64,000 nt of DNA from the NCBI GenBank assembly GCA_937930305.1, contig CALGLE010000008.1:1-64000 (forward strand), written 5' to 3'. Positions 36,345 to 46,000 of this stretch are shown in pieces. Each line of letters starts with the position of its first letter. Position 1 is the first letter of the stretch. Below the pieces are notes generated by a model. It made no database searches. It worked only from the letters and a program-made list of their open reading frames with translations, and was not told the origin of the DNA. The position numbers and the translations under genes were made by a program. This stretch comes from an uncultured Granulosicoccaceae bacterium (lineage in GTDB: Bacteria; Pseudomonadota; Gammaproteobacteria; Granulosicoccales; Granulosicoccaceae).

Positions 36345-38144
36345 ATGAGTGAATTGCAAACCATCAAGGTCCCTGACATTGGTGAATTCGATGGCGTAGA
36401 AGTCATCGAAGTCCTGGTTCGAGAAGGCGATGACTTAGAACTTGAAACTTCACTGATAACGGTTGAAAGTGATAAAGCCAGTATGGAAATACCCTCACCG
36501 GTTGCCGGCAAAGTGACATCCGTATTGGTTAAAACAGGCGATACGGTTGCAACCGGCTCCGACATTTTTGTGGTGGACGTTGCGAATGCCGCCAGCGCAA
36601 CAGCTGCCGATGCTACGGCCAGCAGTGAGACAACCCCTTCAGCCACGACTGCCGTTGAATCTGCCGAAACAGCTGCGTCAACGACGCCGGTAGCAACGAC
36701 ATCTACAGCGCCCGCTGACAAAGCAAGCCTCAGTGCGGATGCTTACGATGTCGTGGTTATAGGTTCAGGCCCCGGTGGTTACACAGCGGCTTTCCGGGCA
36801 GCCGACTTAGGGCAGCGTGTTTTATTGATAGAACGCTATCCAATTCTGGGTGGGGTGTGTTTAAACGTTGGGTGTATCCCCTCTAAAGCCCTACTGCACA
36901 CCACAGCCGTTATCAATGAAACCCGCGAGATGGCCGATCATGGGGTGACGTTTGGCGAACCTCAAATTGATTTGGATAAACTTCGCGGCTTTAAAGAATC
37001 GGTCATTGGAAAACTTACGGGCGGTTTGAGCGGATTGGCCAAACAACGCAAAGTGGATACGCTGCATGGCGTGGCTTCTTTCACATCCGCGAATACCTTA
37101 ACCGTTGCGTTGGAAAACAACAGCGAGCAAAGCGTAGAATTTCATCATGCCATCATCGCCGCTGGCTCTCAAAGCGTAAAACTGCCAGGTTTTCCCTATG
37201 ACGATGAGCGCTTGATGGATTCCACAGGTGCGCTTGAGTTGGCCAATATTCCAAAGCGATTACTCGTCATCGGTGGCGGCATCATCGGATTAGAAATGGG
37301 TTCGGTTTATGCCGGCCTAGGTAGCCAGGTGACGGTGGTGGAGTTATCGCCTAACTTAATGCCAGGCTGTGATCCAGACCTTGTGCGTCCCTTACAAAAA
37401 CGATTATCCCAACAGTTTGAAAACATATTCCTTAATTCAAAAGTCACTGGAATCGCCAGTCAATCGGCAGGTTTGGAAGTGGCTTTCGAAGGGAAATCTG
37501 CACCTGAGGTGGACACCTTCGATCGGGTACTACTGGCGATAGGTCGCTCTCCGAATGGCAAGAAAATTAATGCAGAAGCTGCGGGTGTGTTGGTGAGCGA
37601 TCGCGGTTTCATTGAAGTAGATTCGCAACAGCGCACTAACGTGGCGCATATTTTCGCCATTGGCGATATTGTCGGTCAACCGATGTTGGCACACAAAGCC
37701 ACGCACGAAGGTAAAGTGGCTGCTGAAGTTATCGCCGGTAAGAAATCACATTTCGACGCACTCACCATTCCTTCCGTGGCATACACCGATCCTGAAGTCG
37801 CCTGGATGGGACTGACCGAAACAGATGCAAAAGCGCAAAACATCGCTTATGAAAAAGGTGTATTCCCTTGGGCTGCGAGTGGTCGTGCACTAAGCATGAA
37901 TCGTGGAGAAGGCTTAACCAAGGTGCTGTACGATCCTGAAACAAACCGTATTTTAGGTTGTGGCATAGTGGGTATGAATGCCGGTGAGCTCATCGCCGAA
38001 TCGGTATTGGCTTTAGAGATGGGCGCAGACTTAGAAGATCTTGCCTTAACGGTTCACCCTCACCCAACGCTATCAGAAACCATTAACTTCGCCGCTGAAG
38101 TGGCTGAAGGCACCGTTACAGACATCTACGCACCTAAGAAATAA
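36345..38144 (+). CDS. lpdA: Dihydrolipoyl dehydrogenase with N-terminal lipoyl domain (E3)
   Basis: A 599-residue E3 that reoxidises dihydrolipoamide with NAD. Residues 1-80 are a lipoyl domain with lysine K44 in ESDKASMEIP. An Ala/Thr-rich linker (about 80-130) precedes the flavoprotein core: FAD motif VVIGSGPGGYTAAFRA, redox cysteines C172 and C177 in GGVCLNVGCIPSK, NAD motif VIGGGIIGLEMGSVYAGLG, and the catalytic H-P-H-P-T-L-S-E near the end. Lipoyl-E3 fusions of this size are known from Neisseria and other proteobacteria. It is the last gene of the operon and is convergent with the hydantoinase gene. Confidence 0.96.
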   Translation: MSELQTIKVPDIGEFDGVEVIEVLVREGDDLELETSLITVESDKASMEIPSPVAGKVTSVLVKTGDTVATGSDIFVVDVANAASATAADATASSETTPSATTAVESAETAASTTPVATTSTAPADKASLSADAYDVVVIGSGPGGYTAAFRAADLGQRVLLIERYPILGGVCLNVGCIPSKALLHTTAVINETREMADHGVTFGEPQIDLDKLRGFKESVIGKLTGGLSGLAKQRKVDTLHGVASFTSANTLTVALENNSEQSVEFHHAIIAAGSQSVKLPGFPYDDERLMDSTGALELANIPKRLLVIGGGIIGLEMGSVYAGLGSQVTVVELSPNLMPGCDPDLVRPLQKRLSQQFENIFLNSKVTGIASQSAGLEVAFEGKSAPEVDTFDRVLLAIGRSPNGKKINAEAAGVLVSDRGFIEVDSQQRTNVAHIFAIGDIVGQPMLAHKATHEGKVAAEVIAGKKSHFDALTIPSVAYTDPEVAWMGLTETDAKAQNIAYEKGVFPWAASGRALSMNRGEGLTKVLYDPETNRILGCGIVGMNAGELIAESVLALEMGADLEDLALTVHPHPTLSETINFAAEVAEGTVTDIYAPKK

Positions 38145-38154
38145 ACAGTAGCGA

Positions 38155-40194
38155 TTAATTCGACTCTGCGAGATGGGCCGGTCGGCCCATCGCAGAAGCC
38201 GATATTTCACTACCAAAAAAGACTAGATTACCGTTGTCTTCCACCACATTGTCTACCCGTGTGGTATCCACACTGACATTAATAGCACCCGCATCGCTCG
38301 CGCGTTGCTCTGCCAGTAAGCTAACGCGCCCAGTGGCAAAGGTGGCAGCTTCCTCCAAAGAACTGAAAATCTGTGGACCATCAAGATCGTGTACACGCAC
38401 GCGCTTCCCGCCTGCAGGCGATAAGGTCATTTGTACTTGTTGGCGTACGGTGCCAACCACAGCGCCTAGTGCATTGGCAACCGCCGCATGCTCATGTAGC
38501 ACTGCATCGGTGTGTAAATAAGCTGCGCACTCAGGGTAATAGGCTTGCACCGGCGCACCCAAGGCTACAATGGATTGTTGGATTTTGGCCTGCAATTGCA
38601 AGGCGGCATCTCGTTGCGAAAACGTGCTTCGCAGTAAAGACTGCTGAGTGCTTGTTAGGCCTGTAGACGGCACCCCGTAAGGAGAATTTTTATTGCCCGC
38701 TGCTTTGTTGTCACTGGGCGTTTGCAGCAGAGTTTCAACAATACACATCGCCGATCGTTCTGCCACCTGTTGTTTAATTCGCAGCGAAAATTCCTGCACG
38801 TTTGCAAAAGTATCGCCTAAATTTTCAGCACTGTAGCGTGCCAACAATTGTGCACCCAGTGAAGACGCCTCGGTATCCCAATCGCTAACCTCGCCCAGCA
38901 CATGACAAGCATCCGTGGGGGTAAACCCACTCAACTGAACAACACCACGTTGAATCAATGCATTCATGGCGCGATCTAAGGTTTGATCTTTGAATAGGTG
39001 TTGTAAGGCCATCGGCCCATCGTTAAGCGCTGCGCATAGTTCTTTTTGTTGACCGGTTAAACCGACTGGAATAGCAGAACGCAGCAGTGCGAATTGTGCA
39101 TCGTGTGTGCGCGCCCAGCCATGTTCTAGTTGCTGCTGCAAAATCGCTTTACAACCGTCGAAGTCCATCGCCAAACGTGCAAGTGGTAATACTCTCGATG
39201 GGCCAATCGAAAAATCTCTGGCTTCTCGGTTGAATTGAATATGACTGTCACCACCTAAGCCAAACGTACGCACAGCGACGGCCTGCACCATCGTGCGCCA
39301 CCCACCCACCATGGCACCGTTCGGGTCTAACTTAGGCAGCCCGTTTTCAAGCACCGCAATGTCGGTGGTTGTTCCCCCCATGTCCGACACCACTACATCT
39401 TGGTTGGCGTTCGATTGGCTTAATAAAAACTGAGCACCGACAACACTGGCGGCAGGCCCACTAAGAATGGTTTCCACAGGCGCTTGGCGGGCCACGTTGG
39501 CATGAATAAGTGAGCCATCACCTTTAACAATCATTAAGGGTGCGTCCACGCCTCGTTCAATTAACAAGGCGGCAGCAGAATCTAATAAGCTGCCAATCAT
39601 CGGAATCAATCGAGCGTTAAGTAATGCGGTCAGCGCACGGCGAGGTGCATCCAACCCCGAACTTAATGTGTGGCCACAGCTCACAGGCTTTTCACACAAT
39701 GATTCAATTATTTGCTGCGCCTCCCTTTCATGCTCGGGGTTTCTCACAGAGAACATAGCCGACACCGCAAACGCATCCACTTCGTTCAAATGAGCCAACA
39801 CAAATTGTTTCACCGCCGACGTGTCCAACGGTGAGGCAGGCTGCCCATCGGATCGATGCCCACCGTCAATAAAACAATGCGCATTGTTGCCCAGAGCTTC
39901 TGACAATCGGGCTCGTTGCATTTGCTGTTCGGAATAACCAATCAGGATCAGCGCCACTCGGCGACCATGCCCCTCCACCAAGGCATTGGTGGCTAAGGTT
40001 GTCGACAGCGAGACCAGAGTGATGGGGTCGAAGTCACCCTGCTCCATCGCCTGCGCAACCGCACCGCGCAGGCCGTCTATCAGGTTTTCATGAGTGGTTA
40101 ATGATTTGGCTTTGGCCACAACCGTTTGCGAGTCATCAATGATGACCGCATCGGTGTAGGTACCACCGGTGTCAAGCCCAAGTTGAAAAGGCAA
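38155..40194 (-). CDS. Hydantoinase/oxoprolinase subunit A-like protein
   Basis: A 679-residue HyuA/OplA-type protein with the ATPase-like N-terminal motif LGLDTGGTYTDAVI, a second motif in STTLATNALVEGHGRRVALI, and DMGGTTTDIAVLENG in the middle. These enzymes hydrolyse five-membered cyclic amides such as hydantoins or 5-oxoproline with ATP, usually as a complex with a HyuB subunit. No hyuB is adjacent, which is unusual. The start is a TTG at 40194 backed by an AGGAGA ribosome-binding site six bases away. A CRP-type site sits just upstream. Confidence 0.8.
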   Translation of the reverse strand: MPFQLGLDTGGTYTDAVIIDDSQTVVAKAKSLTTHENLIDGLRGAVAQAMEQGDFDPITLVSLSTTLATNALVEGHGRRVALILIGYSEQQMQRARLSEALGNNAHCFIDGGHRSDGQPASPLDTSAVKQFVLAHLNEVDAFAVSAMFSVRNPEHEREAQQIIESLCEKPVSCGHTLSSGLDAPRRALTALLNARLIPMIGSLLDSAAALLIERGVDAPLMIVKGDGSLIHANVARQAPVETILSGPAASVVGAQFLLSQSNANQDVVVSDMGGTTTDIAVLENGLPKLDPNGAMVGGWRTMVQAVAVRTFGLGGDSHIQFNREARDFSIGPSRVLPLARLAMDFDGCKAILQQQLEHGWARTHDAQFALLRSAIPVGLTGQQKELCAALNDGPMALQHLFKDQTLDRAMNALIQRGVVQLSGFTPTDACHVLGEVSDWDTEASSLGAQLLARYSAENLGDTFANVQEFSLRIKQQVAERSAMCIVETLLQTPSDNKAAGNKNSPYGVPSTGLTSTQQSLLRSTFSQRDAALQLQAKIQQSIVALGAPVQAYYPECAAYLHTDAVLHEHAAVANALGAVVGTVRQQVQMTLSPAGGKRVRVHDLDGPQIFSSLEEAATFATGRVSLLAEQRASDAGAINVSVDTTRVDNVVEDNGNLVFFGSEISASAMGRPAHLAESN
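38166..38195 (+). terminator. Hairpin at the lpdA/hydantoinase convergence
   Basis: A strong stem (9 pairs 38172-38180 with 38183-38191, extended by ctgc/gcag with a two-base bulge) lies 22 bases past the lpdA stop. It falls inside the last codons of the convergent hydantoinase gene. No T-run follows, so it may slow rather than end transcription. Confidence 0.45.
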
Positions 40195-40206
40195 CCAAGT
40201 CTCCTT

Positions 40207-40222
40207 TGTGATCTATATCACA
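40207..40222. promoter_or_regulatory. CRP/Vfr binding site between hydantoinase and first pilin cluster
   Basis: The sequence TGTGATCTATATCACA matches the symmetric CRP consensus TGTGA-N6-TCACA at all ten defined bases. It is about 105 bases before the fimU start, compatible with activation of the pilin operon. It also directly abuts the ribosome-binding site of the divergent hydantoinase gene, where bound protein should block transcription. In Pseudomonas the CRP homologue Vfr controls type IV pili and twitching. Confidence 0.75.
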
Positions 40223-40327
40223 GAAATTCATTGAATAGGCACCCATTCACACTCGTGACTGCCCAAATATTTTCACCAAGCGGCCGCTATCTGTAGTGGA
40301 ACTGGATTCCAAGACAAGAGTTGGTTC

Positions 40328-40924
40328 GTGCCAAACCTATATAGATACCAAACTGGCTTCTCTTTAATAGAAGTTCTCATCGCAGTTGTCCTAGTTGGGA
40401 TACTGATGGGTATCGCTGCGCCCAGTTTTGACGGCGCAATGCGAAGCAGCCGAATGACAGGACACTACAATTCCCTCTCTGCCAGCTTAACGTTTGCCAG
40501 ATCAGAAGCAATAAAACGCGCCTCTAATGTATCGGTTTGCGCCATGGCAACAGAAGAATCCTGCGGTACCGATTGGACCAAAGGCTGGCTGGTATTTAAC
40601 GATGAAGGGGCCACTCGTGGCTTTATTGATCCCGGCGAAATTGTACTGAAGCGCGTCGTTACTAACGATGACAACCTAGATTTGACCAATCTTGCGCGTT
40701 TGACCACCGGATCGGCTTCACCCGTCGAGCGCCCATTCATTCGCTTCGGACCTCGCGGCACCAGCAATTGGCGTGGGGCCGGATTCTTCCTGTTCTGTGA
40801 TGAGCGCGGAACACAAGCCGCACGAACGGCCAACATTTCCTTAGCAGGGGATGTAAGACGAGGACGCCGAGATGGCGCTGACCAGTTGATTAACGCCTTT
40901 GGTGGGACAACCACATGCCCTTAA
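40328..40924 (+). CDS. fimU: Minor pseudopilin FimU/FimT (GspH type), cluster 1
   Basis: A 198-residue type IV minor pilin. A short basic leader ends at the prepilin peptidase site TG/FSLIEVLIAVVLVG, with Glu at +5 of the mature protein. The GspH/FimT domain follows, with the conserved S-L-S-A-S-L-T-F-A-R-S-E-A-I-K helix and the late RGTSNWRGAGFFLFCDERG segment. FimU-like proteins help prime pilus assembly together with PilV, PilW, PilX and PilE. Start is GTG at 40328. The gene overlaps pilV by 10 bases. Confidence 0.88.
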   Translation: MPNLYRYQTGFSLIEVLIAVVLVGILMGIAAPSFDGAMRSSRMTGHYNSLSASLTFARSEAIKRASNVSVCAMATEESCGTDWTKGWLVFNDEGATRGFIDPGEIVLKRVVTNDDNLDLTNLARLTTGSASPVERPFIRFGPRGTSNWRGAGFFLFCDERGTQAARTANISLAGDVRRGRRDGADQLINAFGGTTTCP

Positions 40925-41427
40925 ATCGTCATCAAGAGCATGGGTTTAGTTTATTGGAAGTGCTGATCGCCGTCGTGGTGGTATCGGTCGGATTTCTGGC
41001 CACCGCTCGCATGCAAATCGAGGGCATGCGCTCCAGTCAAAACGCCTACTTTGTGTCCCAAGCCAATTTCATGTTGCGAGAAATGACAGATCGAATGCGG
41101 GCCAACAATGATGGCGTGGCCGATGGTTTTTATCAAAACGTGGAAACCTCCAGTGCAACCGATTGGCCCACTTGCATGACAGCACAGACGCAATGCTCGG
41201 CCCAACAAGTTGCTCAAGCTGATCTAGCGACGTGGAGCCGCCACTTACACCCACCTCCATCGGCTGTGGGGTTCATTCCACTACTGCCCAGCAGCGCCGC
41301 GATTGAAGCGGCTGGCCGAGTGGACTTCGATGCCGGCACAAACACCTACACCGTGTCTGTGCAATGGAGTGAACGCATGGGTAAAGAAGATACCGTTCAA
41401 ACTCTCAGTGTGCAGGTGTTCCCATGA
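40915..41427 (+). CDS. pilV: Minor pilin PilV, cluster 1
   Basis: A 170-residue PilV-type minor pilin with the cleavage site HG/FSLLEVLIAVVVVSVGFLA and the typical continuation ARMQIEGMRSSQNAYFVSQA. The globular part has a Cys pair in CMTAQTQC. It functions in the pilus tip/priming complex. The genes are packed with short overlaps (pilV/pilW share ATGA), so the five pilins and PilY1 should be made from one message. Confidence 0.9.
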   Translation: MPLNRHQEHGFSLLEVLIAVVVVSVGFLATARMQIEGMRSSQNAYFVSQANFMLREMTDRMRANNDGVADGFYQNVETSSATDWPTCMTAQTQCSAQQVAQADLATWSRHLHPPPSAVGFIPLLPSSAAIEAAGRVDFDAGTNTYTVSVQWSERMGKEDTVQTLSVQVFP

Positions 41428-42536
41428 CACTGAACAACGCATCGCATCAGTTAAGCCAGCCACACAAGCCCAGCCGGCAGCGCGGATTCACCCTGGTGGA
41501 GGTGATGATTTCTTTGGTGCTGGGTTTAATTTTAATTTCCGGTTTGGTCACAGCTTTTATGGGGTCCAAACGCAGCAGTGCGTTAAATGCAACGCTTACG
41601 GAAATGCAGGAAAGCGGTCGCTTTGCGCTCGATTCAATGATACGTGATATCCGCATGGCGGGCTTTCAAGGGTGTGCCAATGTTTCTGATACACCCGCAC
41701 AAGTTCGAGCCGACTCCGCCCCAACGGAAAACTACTTGGAAGATTCATTACGCGTTTATACGATTAATAGCGCCACAACCTGGGATCCTGCACCGCACAG
41801 CAGTTTTACTATTCCAGACTCCATTGGCGAACCGGTACCCGGTACCCACGCGATATCAGTGCAGTTCGGCAGTGCAACGACCTATGAAATTGATCCCATG
41901 TCCACCACAGCATCGGCTGTTTCCGTGATGGCCAATGACATCGACATCGTCGCAGGCGACCTAGCATTAATATCAGATTGCAATGGCGCAGACATTTTTT
42001 ATGTCTCGGGAAACAGCGGCTCAGTGCTACAGCACGCAGCATCCGCTAACAATGGCGATAACCGCCTGTCCGCACCCTATGGACAAGGCGACAGTCGAAA
42101 CCGTCCGCGCATCATGCGTTTTGAAGCCAACATTTATTATGTCGGGCTCACCGGACGAACAAACAGTAGCAACGAACCGGTTCGAGCGCTGTATCGACAA
42201 ACACTGCCCTTCACGAACCCACCCATTGAAATGGCAGAAGGGGTTGAGAACTTACGCATAAGGCTCGGGGTTGAAGATCCAACCAATGAAGGGCCTTTAA
42301 CTTACGTTGAACCTGATCATGCCTTACTGGCCACCCACCGAGTGCGCTCCGTGCAGGTTGGATTTTTGATGCAATCCTATGATGACGTGACTTCGGATCC
42401 GGACACCCGCACCTATCAAATCGCAGGTTATGACATCACCGCATCCGATGCTGCAAATTCTGATGGTTCATCGCATGGTAAAGATAAAAAAATGCGTTTG
42501 AGCTTTAACGCATCTGTGGCTGTTAGAAACCGATGA
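41424..42536 (+). CDS. pilW: Minor pilin PilW, cluster 1
   Basis: A 370-residue PilW-family protein with the prepilin site RG/FTLVEVMISLVLGLILISG and the family segment FMGSKRSSALNATLTEMQESGRF (shown in part: MQESGRFALDSMIRDIRMAG), where the R-D-I-R-M-A-G-F-Q-G-C signature is clear. PilW is the largest minor pilin and bridges the others to PilY1 at the tip. The start ATG overlaps the pilV stop; the gene end overlaps pilX by 4 bases. Confidence 0.9.
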   Translation: MTLNNASHQLSQPHKPSRQRGFTLVEVMISLVLGLILISGLVTAFMGSKRSSALNATLTEMQESGRFALDSMIRDIRMAGFQGCANVSDTPAQVRADSAPTENYLEDSLRVYTINSATTWDPAPHSSFTIPDSIGEPVPGTHAISVQFGSATTYEIDPMSTTASAVSVMANDIDIVAGDLALISDCNGADIFYVSGNSGSVLQHAASANNGDNRLSAPYGQGDSRNRPRIMRFEANIYYVGLTGRTNSSNEPVRALYRQTLPFTNPPIEMAEGVENLRIRLGVEDPTNEGPLTYVEPDHALLATHRVRSVQVGFLMQSYDDVTSDPDTRTYQIAGYDITASDAANSDGSSHGKDKKMRLSFNASVAVRNR

Positions 42537-43000
42537 AGACAATTCAATTCGGCAGACCCAAAGAAACCGGTGCAGCATTGATTGTTGCCATGGTGATCCT
42601 TTTCATGATTTCGATTCTGGGTATTTCCGCTATGCAGTCTTCAAACGTTGAAACACAGTTGGCCAGCAATGCGTTAGTGAAAGAGACCACATTTCAATCA
42701 GCTGAATCTGCCACAGACGCCATTTTAACGGTACCCAATGTATTGGCTGACGTTGTGTGCCAGGAAGAAGCCAACGACACAATTATGTCGAATTTGAATC
42801 GAACCGATAATCAAGAAACGAATGTGAGTGTGCAATACGGCGGCTTGGCTATTACACCAGGCTATGCCATCACCGATAAATTTGCTACGCACCGTTTTTA
42901 TATCACGGGCGAATCAACCATAGACGATATGAATACCAGTACCAAAATTGTCAAAGGGCAAACTGCTGTGGGCCCAGCAAGTAATGGAGCCGGGTGTTAA
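42533..43000 (+). CDS. pilX: Minor pilin PilX, cluster 1
   Basis: A 155-residue PilX-type protein. The N-terminal helix TG/AALIVAMVILFMISILGISA lacks the Glu at +5 found in other pilins, which is normal for PilX and GspK-like tip subunits. The motif FQSAESATDAIL is typical of the family. It is predicted to sit near the pilus tip next to PilY1. It overlaps the chosen pilY1 start by 7 bases. Confidence 0.85.
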   Translation: MKTIQFGRPKETGAALIVAMVILFMISILGISAMQSSNVETQLASNALVKETTFQSAESATDAILTVPNVLADVVCQEEANDTIMSNLNRTDNQETNVSVQYGGLAITPGYAITDKFATHRFYITGESTIDDMNTSTKIVKGQTAVGPASNGAGC

Positions 43001-46000
43001 ACGTGAAAAATATGATATTCCAACCCTTTAGATCAGCTTCGTTAAATCTCTTACGAACAACGCTTTTGAGTGCAGTTGCGGCTTGTGCCATCGCATCTCC
43101 ATCCTACGCTGATGACACTGAAATATTCTTTGGTCAGAGTAAAGATGCATTCGAAACGAATCCGAACATCTTATTCGTTCTGGATAATTCAGGTTCGATG
43201 AATTCTCAGGACGGTGGCACTGTTAGCCGCTTAGATCAAATGAAGAATGCCATGCGATTGCTATTGGATCAATCGTCAAACTTTAATGTAGGCATCATGG
43301 CTTTCCAAGGTAGACGGGGAGGCGCTTCCGTGCGCTACCCCATAGGCGATCTGGATACCGACTCAAGCTCGCTATGCACCGATGGCATTTGCCCCAACGA
43401 AACAGTGATTGTTCGGCCGCGTAATAGCAGTGACGATGCAGTGCAAAACGATGAATCACTGGAAGTGATCCTAAACAATCAACACTTGATTATGGGCACA
43501 GTTACGCCTCAAGATATAACTGATGCAGAATTGGGCACGACAACCGCAGCGACATCAGCTACAGACCCTAGCGACAAAAATGCGAATTTAATTACAAAAA
43601 CGTATTTGTCGAGCATCTCAGTACAAGAATCTGTGCAAGCCAGCGATGGGGTGTTTACTTGGCAAAATAATCAACTTGCTGATCGTTGGTTTTTTAAAGA
43701 TTCTGATTCGCGTGAACCCCTATACGGCTATCAATTTAAAGAAGTTGATATTCCAGCGGGCGCTACCATCACCAGTGCCAGCATCGAATTCAGTATGACA
43801 GGATCTGCCAATCAAGCCGGCGAAGTGGCTGCCTACATCGCAGCAGAACAAACCGCTGTGCCACCAGAATTTCCAGCGAATGGTAGTTCCGCAGATGCCA
43901 CGGGTGTAGTCACACTAATTGAACGCAATGATTTAACCAGTCGTACCAATGAAATTGTGGCTTGGAATAGCATTCCAGGCACCATCGACAACCCGTCAGA
44001 CAACGGGTTAAAACTCACAACGCCCAATGTTGCAAATATTGCCAATGAGTTGGTGAACCTACCCTCTTGGGAAAGCGGCAACACCATGAGCTTTCTATTC
44101 TCACCACAAGATAGTTATGTGGGTAGTAATGAAAATGTACGCGAAATTTTTAGCGGTGGCGCTATTGAGGCGAACCAGCCAAAGTTAACCATCGTTTATG
44201 AAGAAACGGTTACGAATACCGTACAAGTCACCACGTCAACAAGCTTGAATCACATTGACGAATACACCATGGAAAATACTGGCCAAGTCAATCGCAATAC
44301 CACAAACGAGGTGTCGCAATTATTTCACGCAGGAGTTGGCAACAAGCCCAGACAGATCGCTCTGCGATTTCCTAACATTGATATTCCGGAAGGGGCAACG
44401 ATAAGCTCTGCCAATCTCACGTTGCGATTACATAACGCCGAATCATCCGTTTCACCAGACAGTGATTGGTTACCTGTCATTTCAACACAGCCAGCAGATT
44501 TATCGGTTCCACCGCCTGATGGGGATCCAGGCACTGGCACCGGCACCGGCACTGGCACAGATGTCGGTGCGGCAGGTGGATCAGGCACTGTTGTAAAAAA
44601 TTTAGCTATTAATATAAACGCAGAACTCAGCGCCGATCCAACCGCCGACGCCGCAACACCAATCAATGAACGTCCACTAACCACAGACTTTATTGCTTGG
44701 AGTGATGTGCCGGACGAAGCGGGTACCGATATCATCTCGCCTAATTTGTCAGTCTTGATTGATTCCGTTCTTACATTGGACGATTGGGAAGTTGGTAATA
44801 CAGTCTCTCTCGTACTATCCGCCCCAGGTGATTATAACGACATACCGGTGAACATCCGAGAAATATTAACGGGAGCGTCCGACTACAAACCAGTGTTGGA
44901 TATTCGTTGGACAAAGGACAATGTCTCTAATGAGAACACACCGGTATCTCACACGACGGCAGTGCGATTTAGAAATGTGCATGTCCCACCAGGGGCTACC
45001 ATAAAAAGTGCTGAAATTATTCTGCACGCAGCAGCGCCCAGTGGGGAGGCGGCTAGCTTTGATCTCAGTGGCGAGGCGGTTGCTAATACAGCGCCATTTG
45101 AATTGACTAATAACGATATTGGTTCTCGTCAGCGCACTACTGCACGAGAAACCTGGGATGTAGAACCCTGGACAGCGGTTGGTAATGAATACACCAGCGT
45201 TGATATCACCAGTATTGTTAGTGAAATCACGAATCAAACCGATTGGTGTGGCGGTAACCCGCTGTCGGTGTTTATTAAAGGTACAGGCAACAGATTCGCT
45301 CAATCAGTCGAAGCAAATGCATCGGAAGCACCGGCATTGAGAATTGAGTACGCGCTAGATACGGTTCCTGAAGATGGGTATTGTTCAAACAGTTCTGTGC
45401 TTGTTTCAGTCTCGGACGGCTCTGATGATGGGGTGGAAGACGCCAGTGGAAACATGGCGCTTTCCAATACTTATCTAGCCACGAATCACTCTGAGGGATC
45501 TACAGAAGATCACACCATAGGTTTACGTTTTCGAGGTCTACAATTGCCCCTTGGCGCCGTGATAACCAGCGCCACCCTTGAGATGACCGCAGCGGCGGAT
45601 ATGACCGATGACATCAGTGCAACCATTGCAGTTGAAGATTCAGATAATTCAGGCCCCTATGTTTTAAGTAATCCGGCAACCCATATATCAGCGCGCAGTT
45701 ACACCGGCTCGATTAATTGGGCACAGCCAGGAAATATTGCAACGGGCGATAGTCTGTTCTCAAGCGATATAACGCCACTGATTGGAAGCATCGTTAATAA
45801 GACCAATTGGTCTGCTGGTAATTCAATTTCGTTCAAAGTCACCGCGAATTCCGGTAACTTGGACATCACATCCAGAGAAGGTGATGAAGCGGCTTCTCCT
45901 CGACTGATTGTTTACTACCAAGCAGAAAGACAAGCGGCAGGTGCACAAAATCGAAGCAAAATACAGCAAATCGTCGATGAACTCTACGCCGTGGGTGATA

